In this document: positions 7,529-16,155 of the stretch, in pieces
Layout: every line of letters begins with the position of its first letter
Numbering within the stretch: the stretch's first letter is position 1
NCBI RefSeq assembly: GCF_008327685.1
Contig: NZ_BDDE01000018.1
Location: 1 to 64,000 of the forward strand
Length of the DNA stretch: 64,000 nucleotides
Direction: 5' to 3'
Source of the DNA: Actinomadura sp. K4S16
GTDB lineage: Bacteria > Actinomycetota > Actinomycetes > Streptosporangiales > Streptosporangiaceae
Notes under the pieces: model-generated
The model's database searches: none
What the model was told of the DNA's origin: nothing
The model's input: only the letters and a program-made list of their open reading frames with translations
Program-made: the position numbers and the translations under genes

Positions 7529-8272
7529 ATGAGCGAGGGCACCGCGGGCGGCGCCCGCACGGTGGGCCTCACCAAGGTGTACGGGTCCGGCGCCATGGCG
7601 GTGCGGGCCCTCGACGATGTCAGCGTGGAGTTCCCGGAGCGGCGCTTCACCGCGATCATGGGACCGTCCGGGGCCGGGAAGTCCACCCTCATGCACTGCG
7701 TCGCGGGGCTGGAGGACGCGACGTCCGGCAAGGTCTACGTCGGCGACCAGGAGCTCGGGGCGCTCTCGGATCGCCGCCTCACCCGGCTCAGGCGGGAGCG
7801 GATCGGGTTCGTGTTCCAGGCGTTCAACCTGCTCCCCACGCTCACGGCCCGCGACAACATCCTCCTGCCCCTGACCCTCGCGGGGGCGGGTCCGGACCAG
7901 GAGTGGCTGGACACGGTCGTCCGCGTGCTGAAGCTGGGGGACCGGCTGTCGCACCGCCCGTCCGAGATGTCCGGCGGGCAGCAGCAGCGGGTGGCGCTGG
8001 CGCGCGCCCTGGTCACGCGCCCCCAGATCGTGTTCGCCGACGAGCCGACCGGCAACCTCGACTCCCGCACCGGCGCCGAGGTGCTGGGTCTCCTCCGCGA
8101 CGCCGTGGACCACCTCGGCCAGACCGTGGCGATGGTCACCCACGACCCGGTCGCCGCCGGGCACGCCGACGCGGTGGTGTTCCTCGCCGACGGCCAGGTC
8201 GTCGACGTCATGGACGCGCCCACACCCGACCGGGTGCTGGACCGCATGCGCGGGCTGGGGGACCACCGATGA
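7529..8272 (+). CDS. ABC transporter ATP-binding protein (MacB/LolD type)
   Basis: A 247-residue ATPase. Walker A GPSGAGKST is at residues 45-53, the Q-loop in FVFQAFNLL, the signature MSGGQQQRVALARAL from residue 147, Walker B IVFADEPTGNLD, and the H-loop in MVTHDP. It belongs to the LolD/MacB/FtsE-like group that powers FtsX-type permeases. The ATG at 7529 follows AAGG; an in-frame ATG at 7499 would add ten residues. Its stop overlaps the permease start (ATGA), showing translational coupling. Confidence 0.95.
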   Translation: MSEGTAGGARTVGLTKVYGSGAMAVRALDDVSVEFPERRFTAIMGPSGAGKSTLMHCVAGLEDATSGKVYVGDQELGALSDRRLTRLRRERIGFVFQAFNLLPTLTARDNILLPLTLAGAGPDQEWLDTVVRVLKLGDRLSHRPSEMSGGQQQRVALARALVTRPQIVFADEPTGNLDSRTGAEVLGLLRDAVDHLGQTVAMVTHDPVAAGHADAVVFLADGQVVDVMDAPTPDRVLDRMRGLGDHR

Positions 8273-10779
8273 TCGGGCTCGTGTTCAAGGAGCTGTGGGG
8301 ACGCAAGCGCCGCATGGCGGGCTCCCTGGTGGCCGTCTTCCTCGGCGTGACGTTCCTGACCGGGACGCTCGTCCTCGGCGACACCCTCGCGGCGAGCATC
8401 GACGGGTACGTCTCCAGCGGCTACGGCGACACGGACGTGGTCGTCCGGAACGCCACCAGGGTGAGCGACGCGCCGTGGGGCGCGCGCGGGCAGATCGACG
8501 CGTCCGTCTTGGACAGGGTCAGCCAGGTGAAGGGCGTCGCCAACGCCGAACCGACCATCGAGGGGTCGGGGCAGCTGCTCGCCAAGGACGGCGCGGTGAT
8601 CCGGTCGCGCGGCCCCCGGATGGCGGGCAACTGGAAGACCGACCCGAAGCTCAACCCCTACCGGCTCGCCGAGGGACGGGCGCCCCGCGCGCCGGACGAG
8701 GTCGTGATCGACAAGATGTTCGCCGACGAGGGCCACCTCAAGGTCGGCGACCGGACGGCGGTGCTCACGCCGGAGAAGGTCCCCGTGACGGTCGTCGGCA
8801 TCAGCATGTTCGGCGACCAGGAGGCCTTCGGCGAGACGTCGTTCACGGCGTTCTCCCTTGAGGGCGCGCGCCGGTACGTCGCGAAGGGGACCGACCGCAT
8901 CAGCGGCGTCTCGATCCGCGCGCAGGACGGCGTCGACCAGGGGGAGCTGGCCTCGCGGGTGCGGGCCGTGCTGCCCTCCGGGGTGCAGGCCCTGTCGAAG
9001 AAGGCACAGGTCGAGGAGGGGATGAGCCTCGTCCAGAACGGCTTCCTGCGCGTGTTCCGGACCGTCCTGGCCGCCTTCGGCGGGGTGGCGCTGCTGGTCG
9101 CCGCGTTCAGCATCCACAACACGTTCGCGATCACGATGGCGCAGCGGACCCGCGAGTCGGCCCTGCTGCGCGCGCTCGGCGCCGGGCGCCGGCAGGTCGT
9201 CACGATCGTCGGCTTCGAGGCGCTGGTGGTCGGCGGCGCCGCGACCCTCGCCGGGCTCGCCGGCGGGATCGGGTTCGCCGCCCTGCTCCGGGAGCTGTTC
9301 GCCGAGTTCCGCATCGGGATCGAGATGGAGGGCCTCACCGTCGCCGCCACCTCGGTCATGATCGCGGTGCCGGTCGGGCTGCTGGTCACCCTGGTCGCCG
9401 CGCTCGGCCCGGCGCTGAAGGCGTCGCGGGTGCCGCCGCTGGCCGCGCTGCGCGAGGTCGCGGCCGAGGCCTCCCGGCCGACCGAGACCCGCCTCATCGT
9501 CGGCGCCGTCTTCGCGGCCGTGGCGGTCGGCACCGTCGTGTTCGGCGCCGTCACCGAGCAGATGGCGATGGCGGCCGCGGGCGCGGTGGTGACCGTCGTG
9601 GCGATGGTCGTCCTCGGCCCCGTCGCCGCCCGTCCCGTCGCGGCGCTGGTCGGCGGGCCCGCGGCACGGCTGCGCGGCGTGCCCGGGACGCTCGCGCGCG
9701 ACAACGCCTCCCGCAGCCCGGCGCGCACGGCCGGGGCGGCGACCGCGCTGATGATCGGCGTCGGGGTCGTCACGCTGATGACGGTGTTCCTCGGGTCGCT
9801 GCGCGCCTCTCTGGAGGACGGCGTCGCCGGGTCGTTCAAGGGGCCGATCGTCGTGGACGCGGGCACCAACGAGACCGGCGGGTTCGCCACCTCGCTCGTG
9901 CAGGAGGCGGCGAAGCTGCCGCAGGTGAGCGAGGTCGCCGGGATGGGCACAGGCAGCATGCGGGTGAACGGCAAGCCGTCCACCGTCAGCGTGGCCGACC
10001 CCTCCGCCCTGCGGCGCGTCCTCGACCTGGACGTCACCCAAGGCGGCCTCAACGACGCCGGTACGGTCGCCGTCTCGAAGAAGGCCGCGGACGACAAGGG
10101 CTGGCGCGTGGGCTCCACGGTGGGCGTGACGTTCGCGGACGGCGCCTCACAGAAGCTCACCGTGGGGGCCGTCTACGGCAACACCGACTTGACCGGGGAC
10201 TACCTCATCCCGCGGTCGGTGTGGAACGCGCACACCAGGCAGCCGCTCGACACCAGGGCGTTCGTCGAACTGAAGGCCGGCGCGTCGGTCGCGTCCGCCC
10301 GGCAGGCCCTCACCGCGCTGGCCAAGCCGTACGGCGCGCCCGACGTGGAGTCGCGGGACGAGTTCGTCGCCGCGCAGACCGAGGACATGGCCGGCTTCAT
10401 CGGCGTCGTCTACGGGATGCTCATCCTGGCGATCGTCATCGCGCTGCTCGGCATCGCCAACACGCTGTCGCTCGCCGTCCACGAGCGGACCCGCGAACTC
10501 GGCCTGCTGCGCGCGGTCGGCGCGACGCGCCCGCAGATCCGTTCCATGGTGCGCTGGGAGTCGGTCATCGTCGCGCTGTTCGGCACCGGCGGCGGCGTCG
10601 GCCTCGGGGTGTTCCTCGGCTGGGGCCTCGGCGCCGCCCTCGGCAACCCGTTCGCGCCGCAGGCCGCGCAGGTCGCGGTCATCGCCGTGGTCGGCGCGGT
10701 CGCCGGGGCCCTCGCCGCGATCCGCCCCGCCCGGCGCGCGGCGCGGCTGGCCATCCTGTCGGCGATCTCCGCCCCGTGA
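8269..10779 (+). CDS. FtsX-like ABC permease with two FtsX domains
   Basis: An 836-residue membrane protein. One N-terminal helix (residues about 16-38) is followed by an extracytoplasmic MacB-like domain, three helices around residues 260-390, further helices near 410-470, a second extracellular domain, and three C-terminal helices (from MAGFIGVVYGMLILAIVIALL). The motifs TRESALLRALGA and TRELGLLRAVGAT mark the two FtsX modules. With its coupled ATPase it forms an exporter or mechanotransmission complex of the duplicated-FtsX type frequent in actinomycetes. Substrate unknown; envelope lipids, lipoproteins or peptides are possible. Confidence 0.9.
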   Translation: MIGLVFKELWGRKRRMAGSLVAVFLGVTFLTGTLVLGDTLAASIDGYVSSGYGDTDVVVRNATRVSDAPWGARGQIDASVLDRVSQVKGVANAEPTIEGSGQLLAKDGAVIRSRGPRMAGNWKTDPKLNPYRLAEGRAPRAPDEVVIDKMFADEGHLKVGDRTAVLTPEKVPVTVVGISMFGDQEAFGETSFTAFSLEGARRYVAKGTDRISGVSIRAQDGVDQGELASRVRAVLPSGVQALSKKAQVEEGMSLVQNGFLRVFRTVLAAFGGVALLVAAFSIHNTFAITMAQRTRESALLRALGAGRRQVVTIVGFEALVVGGAATLAGLAGGIGFAALLRELFAEFRIGIEMEGLTVAATSVMIAVPVGLLVTLVAALGPALKASRVPPLAALREVAAEASRPTETRLIVGAVFAAVAVGTVVFGAVTEQMAMAAAGAVVTVVAMVVLGPVAARPVAALVGGPAARLRGVPGTLARDNASRSPARTAGAATALMIGVGVVTLMTVFLGSLRASLEDGVAGSFKGPIVVDAGTNETGGFATSLVQEAAKLPQVSEVAGMGTGSMRVNGKPSTVSVADPSALRRVLDLDVTQGGLNDAGTVAVSKKAADDKGWRVGSTVGVTFADGASQKLTVGAVYGNTDLTGDYLIPRSVWNAHTRQPLDTRAFVELKAGASVASARQALTALAKPYGAPDVESRDEFVAAQTEDMAGFIGVVYGMLILAIVIALLGIANTLSLAVHERTRELGLLRAVGATRPQIRSMVRWESVIVALFGTGGGVGLGVFLGWGLGAALGNPFAPQAAQVAVIAVVGAVAGALAAIRPARRAARLAILSAISAP

Positions 10780-10788
10780 CACGCCCGT

Positions 10789-10821
10789 CCCCGCCTCCCG
10801 GCCTCGCGGCCGGGGGCGGGG
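10789..10821 (+). terminator. Terminator hairpin after the ABC operon
   Basis: CCCCGCC and CCCGGCC (10789-10803, one bulged T) pair with GGCCGGG and GGCGGGG (10808-10821) around the loop TCGC. It starts 10 nt after the permease stop. There is no long T-tract. Confidence 0.6.
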
Positions 10822-10895
10822 GCTTCCGGATCCGGTCGCGACGCCGCGGCGGGGTGCGCCGCGTGTCGCCGCCGGACCGCCGTTATGGTGACTCC

Positions 10896-12107
10896 ATGCA
10901 GGTCAACCAGTCGGGCAAGCTGACCAACGTCTGTTACGACATCCGCGGGCCGGTCCTCAAGCGCGCCAAGCAGCTGGAGAACGAGGGAAACAAGATCCTC
11001 AAGCTGCACATCGGCAACCCGGCCCCGTTCGGGTTCGAGGCCCCGCCCGAACTCCTCCAGGACATGATCCGCAACCTGCCGGAGGCGCACGGCTACAGCG
11101 ACTCCAAGGGCATCCTGCCCGCCCGCCGCGCCATCGTGCAGACCTTCGAGGACAACGGCGTCACCGGCGTCGACGTCGAGGACGTCTACCTCGGCAACGG
11201 CGTCTCCGAGCTCATCGTCATGACGCTGCAGGCGCTGCTCAACGACGGCGACGAGGTGCTCATCCCGGCGCCCGACTACCCGCTGTGGACGGCGTCGGTG
11301 TCGCTGTGCGGCGGCACGCCCGTCCACTACCTGTGCGACGAGGACGACGGGTGGCAGCCGAGCCTGGACGACATCGAGTCCAAGATCGGCGACCGGACCC
11401 GCGCGCTGGTGATCATCAACCCGAACAACCCGACCGGCGCCGTCTACTCGCGCGAGGTGCTGTCGCGCATCGTCGAGGTCGCCCGCCGCCGGAACCTGAT
11501 CATCTTTGCGGACGAGATCTACGACCGGATCCTCTACGACGACGCCGAGCACGTCCCGATCGCGTCCCTGGCCCCCGACCTGCTGTGCCTCACCTTCGGC
11601 GGCCTGTCCAAGAACTACCGCGTCGCCGGGTTCCGCTCGGGATGGGTGGTGCTGTCCGGACCGAAGGAGCACGCCGAGTCCTACATCGAGGGCCTCGACA
11701 TCCTCGCCAACATGCGGCTCTGCCCGAACGTCCCGGGGCAGCACGCCATCCAGGCCGCGCTCGGCGGCTACCAGAGCATCGACGACCTCGTCCTGCCGAC
11801 CGGGCGCCTCGGCGAGCAGCGCGACCGCGCCTGGAAGCTGCTGAACGACCTGCCGGGCGTCAGCTGCGTCAAGCCGCAGGGCGCCCTGTACGTCTTCCCG
11901 CGCCTGGACCCGGAGATGTACCCGGTCGAGGACGACATGCGCTTCGCCCTCGACCTGCTGGAGCAGCAGAAGCTCCTGGTCGTCCAGGGGACGGGGTTCA
12001 ACTGGCCGACGACCGACCACTTCCGCGTCGTCACCCTCCAGTACGCCGACGACCTGGAGGACGCGGTGGGCCGCATCGGCGAGTTCCTCTCCACCTACCG
12101 CCGCTAG
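10896..12107 (+). CDS. PLP-dependent aminotransferase, AlaA-like
   Basis: A 403-residue class I/II (fold type I) aminotransferase. Visible motifs are YLGNGVSELI (phosphate-binding loop), PDYPLW, the INPNNPTGAVYS core near residues 174-185, DEIYDRILYD, and the PLP lysine K239 in GGLSKNYRVAGFRSGW. The sequence pattern, including the N-terminal VCYDIRGPVLKRAKQLENEGNKILKL region, resembles AlaA, the glutamate-pyruvate aminotransferase, and its mycobacterial homologue. It would supply alanine from pyruvate in the cytosol. The ATG at 10896 is chosen from family alignment; the preceding terminator suggests its own promoter. Confidence 0.88.
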   Translation: MQVNQSGKLTNVCYDIRGPVLKRAKQLENEGNKILKLHIGNPAPFGFEAPPELLQDMIRNLPEAHGYSDSKGILPARRAIVQTFEDNGVTGVDVEDVYLGNGVSELIVMTLQALLNDGDEVLIPAPDYPLWTASVSLCGGTPVHYLCDEDDGWQPSLDDIESKIGDRTRALVIINPNNPTGAVYSREVLSRIVEVARRRNLIIFADEIYDRILYDDAEHVPIASLAPDLLCLTFGGLSKNYRVAGFRSGWVVLSGPKEHAESYIEGLDILANMRLCPNVPGQHAIQAALGGYQSIDDLVLPTGRLGEQRDRAWKLLNDLPGVSCVKPQGALYVFPRLDPEMYPVEDDMRFALDLLEQQKLLVVQGTGFNWPTTDHFRVVTLQYADDLEDAVGRIGEFLSTYRR

Positions 12108-12142
12108 CCCCGCCCCCGCCACCACGCCTCCGGCGACGCCGC

Positions 12143-12190
12143 CAGGGCCGCGTGGCGTGCCAGGGCCGCGTGGCGTGCCAGGGCCGCGGG
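12143..12190. repeat. 18-bp tandem repeat in the aminotransferase-helicase gap
   Basis: CAGGGCCGCGTGGCGTGC occurs exactly at 12143-12160 and 12161-12178, followed by the first 11-12 bases at 12179-12190. The rest of the 255-bp gap (to 12362) continues with looser repeats of GACTCCGGCCGCGCC and CAGGACCGCG-type words. I see no gene, promoter or hairpin that stands out. Confidence 0.85.
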
Positions 12191-12362
12191 AGCGCGCCTC
12201 CGTAGCGCAGGCAGGACTCCGGCCGCGCCGTCAGGACCGCGCGGCGCCGCCACGACTCCGGCCGCGCCTCATGCCCGTGTCGCGCCGCTAGGACCGCGTC
12301 TCGCCGCCACGACTCCGGCTGTGCCGTCAGGATCGCGTCGCGGCGTCAGACGCGTCGTCGCG

Positions 12363-14462
12363 TCAGGACTGGGTCGCGGCGGCGTCGAGACGGCGGAGGG
12401 CGCCGCGGACGACGTCCGGATCGGTGGTCGCCCAGAACGGCGGCAGCGAGTTCTTGAGGAAGCCGCCGTATCGGGCCGTAGCGAGCCTCGGGTCGAGGAC
12501 GGCGACCACGCCGCGGTCGTCCATCGACCGCAGCAGCCGGCCCGCGCCCTGCGCGAGCAGCAGCGCCGCGTGCGTCGCCGCGACCGCCATGAACCCGTTG
12601 CCGCCGCGCGCCGCGACGGCCCGGGACCGTGCCGACGACACCGGGTCGTCCGGGCGCGGGAAGGGGATGCGGTCCATGATGACGAGCTGCAGTGAGGGGC
12701 CGGGGACGTCGACGCCCTGCCAGAGGGACAGGGTGCCGAACAGGCAGGTCCGCTCGTCCTCGGCGAACTGCTTCACCAGCAGTGAGGTGGAGTCTTCGCC
12801 CTGGCAGAGCAGCGGGTGGGACAGGTGGTCCTTCAGTTCGTCGGCGGCCTGGCGCGCGGCGCGCATCGAGGAGAACAGGCCGAGCGTCCGCCCGCCCGCC
12901 GCCTCGATCAGCTCGGTGATCTCGGTCAGGTAGGCGTCGGCGAGGCCGTCGCGCCCCGGCTGCGGCAGGTGCCGCGCGACGTAGAGGATGCCCGCCTTCG
13001 GATGGTCGAACGGGGAGCCGACGTCGAGCCCCGACCAGACGACCTCGGTCTCCTCGCCCTTCTCCGTCGCGGTACGCGCGAGGCCCTCGGCGGCGGTCTT
13101 GGCGTCCTTCGGGCCACCTTCGTCGAGCGGCGGCAGGCCCCACTGGCGGGCGAGCGGCTCGAACGACCCGCCGAGCGTGAGCGTCGCGGACGTCAGGACC
13201 GCGGTGCGCTGCTCGAACAGCGTCGCGCGCAGCAGCCCGCCGACACCGATCGGCGCCACGTGCAGCGCCGGCGGCCGCTTCGGGCGCCCCTCCTGGACGA
13301 ACGGCTTCTCCAGCCACACGACGTCGAAGCGCTGCGCCATCTCGGGCTTGAACGCATCCAGGATCCGCACGGCCGTGTCGTGCAGCTCCTCCAGCGAGGA
13401 CCGGGCCGCCTTGCGCGCGGCCATGTCGCCGGGGTCGGAATCCTTCTTCTCCGGCCCGAGCGCGGTGATGCAGGCGTGCGCGGCGTCCCGCACAGAGGCG
13501 AGGGTGTTGCCAAGGGCGCTGGACAGGACGTCCATGCGTCCTGCGGGCATCTCCTCCAGCAGGAGGCCGAGGCCTTCGGCGGCCTCCTTGAGCCGGTCGG
13601 CCAGGTGCTCCTCGGTGAGGCGCCCGCAGCGCCGCGCGGTCATCTCCACACCGGCCGCGCTCAGATCCCCGGTCGCGACCGACGTGACGCGGTCGACGAG
13701 TTCATGGGCCTCGTCGACGATCACGACGTCGTGCTCGGGCAGGACCTGGAACTCCTCCAGGGCGTCGATGGCCAGCAGCGCGTGGTTGGTGACGACGATG
13801 TGTGCCTCGCCGGCCTCCGCCCGTGCCAGCTCGGCGAAGCACTCGCTGCCGTGCGGGCACCGCTGCGCGCCCAGGCACTCCTTCGCCGTCACGGCGACCT
13901 GCCGCCACGCCTGCTCGCTCACCCCCGGCACCAGCTCGTCGCGGTCGCCGGTCTTCGTCTCCTCGGCCCACTCGTTCAGCCGCTTGACCTGCCGCCCCAG
14001 CGAGGACAACTGCTGCGGGTCGAACAGGCTCGGCCCGCCGTCCTCCTCCTCGGGCGCGCCCGTCTGCACGCGGTGCAGGCACAGGTAGTTACGGCGCCCC
14101 TTGAGGATCGCGTACTTCAACTCCGTGCCGAGGAGCGGGCCCAGCGCCTCCGCGAGCCGAGGCAGGTCGCGGTCGACGAGCTGCCGCTGCAACGCGATCG
14201 TCGCCGTGGACACGACCACGGTGGTCTTGTCCTTGACGGCGTGGCGGATCGCGGGAACCAGGTAGGCGAGCGACTTGCCGGTGCCCGTGCCCGCCTGCGC
14301 GGCGACGTGCTCCCCGGAGTCGATCGCCTTCTCCACCGCCTGGGCCATCGCCACCTGCCCGGGGCGCTCGGCGCCCCCGACGGACGCGACGGCCGCGGCG
14401 AGGAGGGTCGCCATGTCCGGAATCTGGGTCTCGCTGCCGGTCAGCAGATCAGGGGCGGGCAC
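12363..14462 (-). CDS. dinG: ATP-dependent helicase, DinG/XPD-like
   Basis: About 699 residues. Walker A AGTGTGKSLAYL is at residues 57-68. Four cysteines that would hold an Fe-S cluster appear in YLCLHRVQ, then CLGAQRCPHGSEC before VVTNHALL. The DEAH box is VVIVDEAHELVDR, motif III-type TSATL is present, and the C-terminal motif VI is QGAGRLLRS. DinG-type enzymes are 5'-3' helicases unwinding D-loops, R-loops or forked DNA in repair. I chose the GTG at 14462, which gives the usual short N-terminus; the ATG at 14414 is the alternative. The gene is divergent from the DUF4192 gene. Confidence 0.88.
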   Translation of the reverse strand: MPAPDLLTGSETQIPDMATLLAAAVASVGGAERPGQVAMAQAVEKAIDSGEHVAAQAGTGTGKSLAYLVPAIRHAVKDKTTVVVSTATIALQRQLVDRDLPRLAEALGPLLGTELKYAILKGRRNYLCLHRVQTGAPEEEDGGPSLFDPQQLSSLGRQVKRLNEWAEETKTGDRDELVPGVSEQAWRQVAVTAKECLGAQRCPHGSECFAELARAEAGEAHIVVTNHALLAIDALEEFQVLPEHDVVIVDEAHELVDRVTSVATGDLSAAGVEMTARRCGRLTEEHLADRLKEAAEGLGLLLEEMPAGRMDVLSSALGNTLASVRDAAHACITALGPEKKDSDPGDMAARKAARSSLEELHDTAVRILDAFKPEMAQRFDVVWLEKPFVQEGRPKRPPALHVAPIGVGGLLRATLFEQRTAVLTSATLTLGGSFEPLARQWGLPPLDEGGPKDAKTAAEGLARTATEKGEETEVVWSGLDVGSPFDHPKAGILYVARHLPQPGRDGLADAYLTEITELIEAAGGRTLGLFSSMRAARQAADELKDHLSHPLLCQGEDSTSLLVKQFAEDERTCLFGTLSLWQGVDVPGPSLQLVIMDRIPFPRPDDPVSSARSRAVAARGGNGFMAVAATHAALLLAQGAGRLLRSMDDRGVVAVLDPRLATARYGGFLKNSLPPFWATTDPDVVRGALRRLDAAATQS

Positions 14463-14606
14463 GTCGCCCAACGCTACCGCCCGCGGCCGACACCCGCGTC
14501 CCGTCCGGCGCGACCGCCTCGAACAGAGCACCTCGGATCGGCCAGGAGTTATCCACAGTTCGGGAAGCTCCGGCGGCCCCTCCGGCGCCGCTGAGACGCT
14601 CGGCAC

Positions 14607-15638
14607 ATGACATCCCTGGTGATCCGCAGCGCCCAGGACGCCATCGCGGCCGTCCCCTACCTGCTGGGCTTCCACCCGTCCCGCAGCCTCGTCGTGATCG
14701 GCTTCGAGGGGCGGTCCCGAGGCACATGCGCCATCCGGCTCGACTTACCGGCCCCCGGCCCCGCCGGCCGATTCGCCACCGACCGTGTCGCCACCGACCG
14801 TGTCGCCACCGACCGCGCGGCAGCCGACCGCGTGGCCGCCGTCCTGGCCGGCAACGGCTTCGGCCGCTCGCTCCTCCTCGGCTACGGCCCCGACGAAGAG
14901 GTGAGGCAGGCCGCGGGGCCGATCCGCGCGGCCCTGTCGTCCGCGGGCGTCCCCGTCGCCGAGGCCATCCGCGTCGCGGAGGGCCGCTGGTGGTCGCTCA
15001 CCTGCGTCGACGTCTGCTGCCCGCCCGAAGGCACCCCGTACGACATCTCCGCCACCACCGTCGCCGCCCAGGCCACCTTCGCGGGCCACGTGGCGCTGGC
15101 CGACCGCGCCGAACTCGTCTCCTCCGTCCAGCCGCTCGACGGCCCCGCCCGCGCCGCCATGGCCCGCGCCACCGAACGCGCCGAGAAGCGCTACCTCGCC
15201 CACCCGTCCACGCCCGCGGAAGACGACCTCGCCTTCGTCCTCGCCCTGCTCGCCCGCGCCCGTACCGGCACCCGCCCGACCGACGACGAGGTCGCCTGGC
15301 TCGGCCTCCTCCTCACCGACCTGCGCCTGCGCGACGAGACCTGGGCCCGCCTCGACGAAGACGCCCCGGCCGCCGACATCGCCTTCTGGCGCGACATCGT
15401 CCGCCGCGTCGACCCCGCCTACGCCCCGGCACCCGCGTCCCTGCTGGCCTTCACCGCCTACTCCGCCGGCGACGGCGGCCTGGCCAACGTCGCCCTCCAA
15501 CGCGCCCTCGACAGCGACCCCGCCTACTCCATGGCCGTCATCCTCCGCGAAGTGGTCAACGCAGGCATCCCACCCTCCCGTCTCCGCATGCACACACCCC
15601 CCGACCCTCCATCCGCCCACCACCGAAAAGCCTGCTAG
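14607..15638 (+). CDS. DUF4192 protein with an in-frame 15-bp repeat
   Basis: A 343-residue actinobacterial DUF4192 protein. It opens LVIRSAQDAIAAVPYLLGFHPSRSLVVIGF, carries the conserved SLTCVDVCCPPEGTPYD near residues 131-147, and has the C-terminal AYSAGDGGLANVALQRALDSDPAYSMA region. The function of the family is unknown. Residues about 57-76 read ATDRV-ATDRV-ATDRA-AADRV, encoded by four 15-bp units, a local expansion in a surface loop. It faces away from the DinG-type helicase with a 144-bp gap, so the two may share a promoter region. The tail after residue 330 is proline/histidine-rich. Confidence 0.88.
   Translation: MTSLVIRSAQDAIAAVPYLLGFHPSRSLVVIGFEGRSRGTCAIRLDLPAPGPAGRFATDRVATDRVATDRAAADRVAAVLAGNGFGRSLLLGYGPDEEVRQAAGPIRAALSSAGVPVAEAIRVAEGRWWSLTCVDVCCPPEGTPYDISATTVAAQATFAGHVALADRAELVSSVQPLDGPARAAMARATERAEKRYLAHPSTPAEDDLAFVLALLARARTGTRPTDDEVAWLGLLLTDLRLRDETWARLDEDAPAADIAFWRDIVRRVDPAYAPAPASLLAFTAYSAGDGGLANVALQRALDSDPAYSMAVILREVVNAGIPPSRLRMHTPPDPPSAHHRKAC
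14775..14834 (+). repeat. Four in-frame 15-bp repeats inside the DUF4192 gene
   Basis: Units GCCACCGACCGTGTC at 14775-14789 and 14790-14804 are identical. Those at 14805-14819 and 14820-14834 are diverged. The unit is a multiple of three, so copy-number change would keep the frame. Confidence 0.9.
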
Positions 15639-15720
15639 CCGCGCCGGGCGCGCCGGTGTCGGCGTGCGGCGTGGTCGCTCGGCTGTGTTAGCGGGGGCGT
15701 GAGGGCGACGGGGGCGGCGG

Positions 15721-16077
15721 TCAGGTGGTGGGGGTGGCGAACAGGCCTGACAGGCGGGTTAGGCGGTCGGGGACTGCGCGGTAGTAGACCCAGGTGCCGC
15801 GGCGTTCGCCGTCTATCAGGCCGGCCTTGCGGAGCACCTTCAGGTGGTGGGAGATGGTCGGCGCGGTCAGGTCGAAGGAGCCGGTCAGATCGCACACGCA
15901 TGCCTCGCCGCCGCCCGCCGAGGCGATCATGTTGAGCAGTCGCAGCCGGACGGGGTCCGACAACGCCTTGAACACTGCGGCCAACTCGGCGGCCTCGTCC
16001 TCGCCCAGGGACGACTCGCTCAGCGGGGCGCAGCACGCCGGGGCGGTGACGTCCTCCAGCTCCAACAACTTGGACAT
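15721..16077 (-). CDS. arsR: ArsR arsenic-responsive repressor (first copy)
   Basis: A 118-residue ArsR/SmtB repressor. The helix signature is VFKALSDPVRLRLLNMIA, followed by GEACVCDL. The CVCDL pair in the recognition helix is the As(III)-binding site type of classical ArsR proteins, and a further CC pair lies at residues 15-16. The DNA helix is TAPTISHHLKVLRKAGLI and the wing is GERRGTWVYYRAVPD. It is divergent from the flavoprotein gene of the arsenic island, with a 78-bp gap holding a candidate operator. It would release DNA on binding arsenite. Confidence 0.92.
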   Translation of the reverse strand: MSKLLELEDVTAPACCAPLSESSLGEDEAAELAAVFKALSDPVRLRLLNMIASAGGGEACVCDLTGSFDLTAPTISHHLKVLRKAGLIDGERRGTWVYYRAVPDRLTRLSGLFATPTT

Positions 16078-16105
16078 GCATCTAATTTGACATCCATCTA
16101 TGCAG
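16075..16105. promoter_or_regulatory. Candidate ArsR operator between arsR and the flavoprotein gene
   Basis: TGCAT (16077-16081) and ATGCA (16100-16104) enclose a direct repeat of CATCTA (16079-16084 and 16095-16100) and TTGACAT in a short AT-rich patch that overlaps the arsR start codon. The position fits repression of both divergent genes. The exact ArsR contact sites cannot be fixed by eye. Confidence 0.45.
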
Positions 16106-16155
16106 GGACGCAAACTGGCTCTGATTTGAAGAACGTCGAAACAGCGAGGTGGGGT

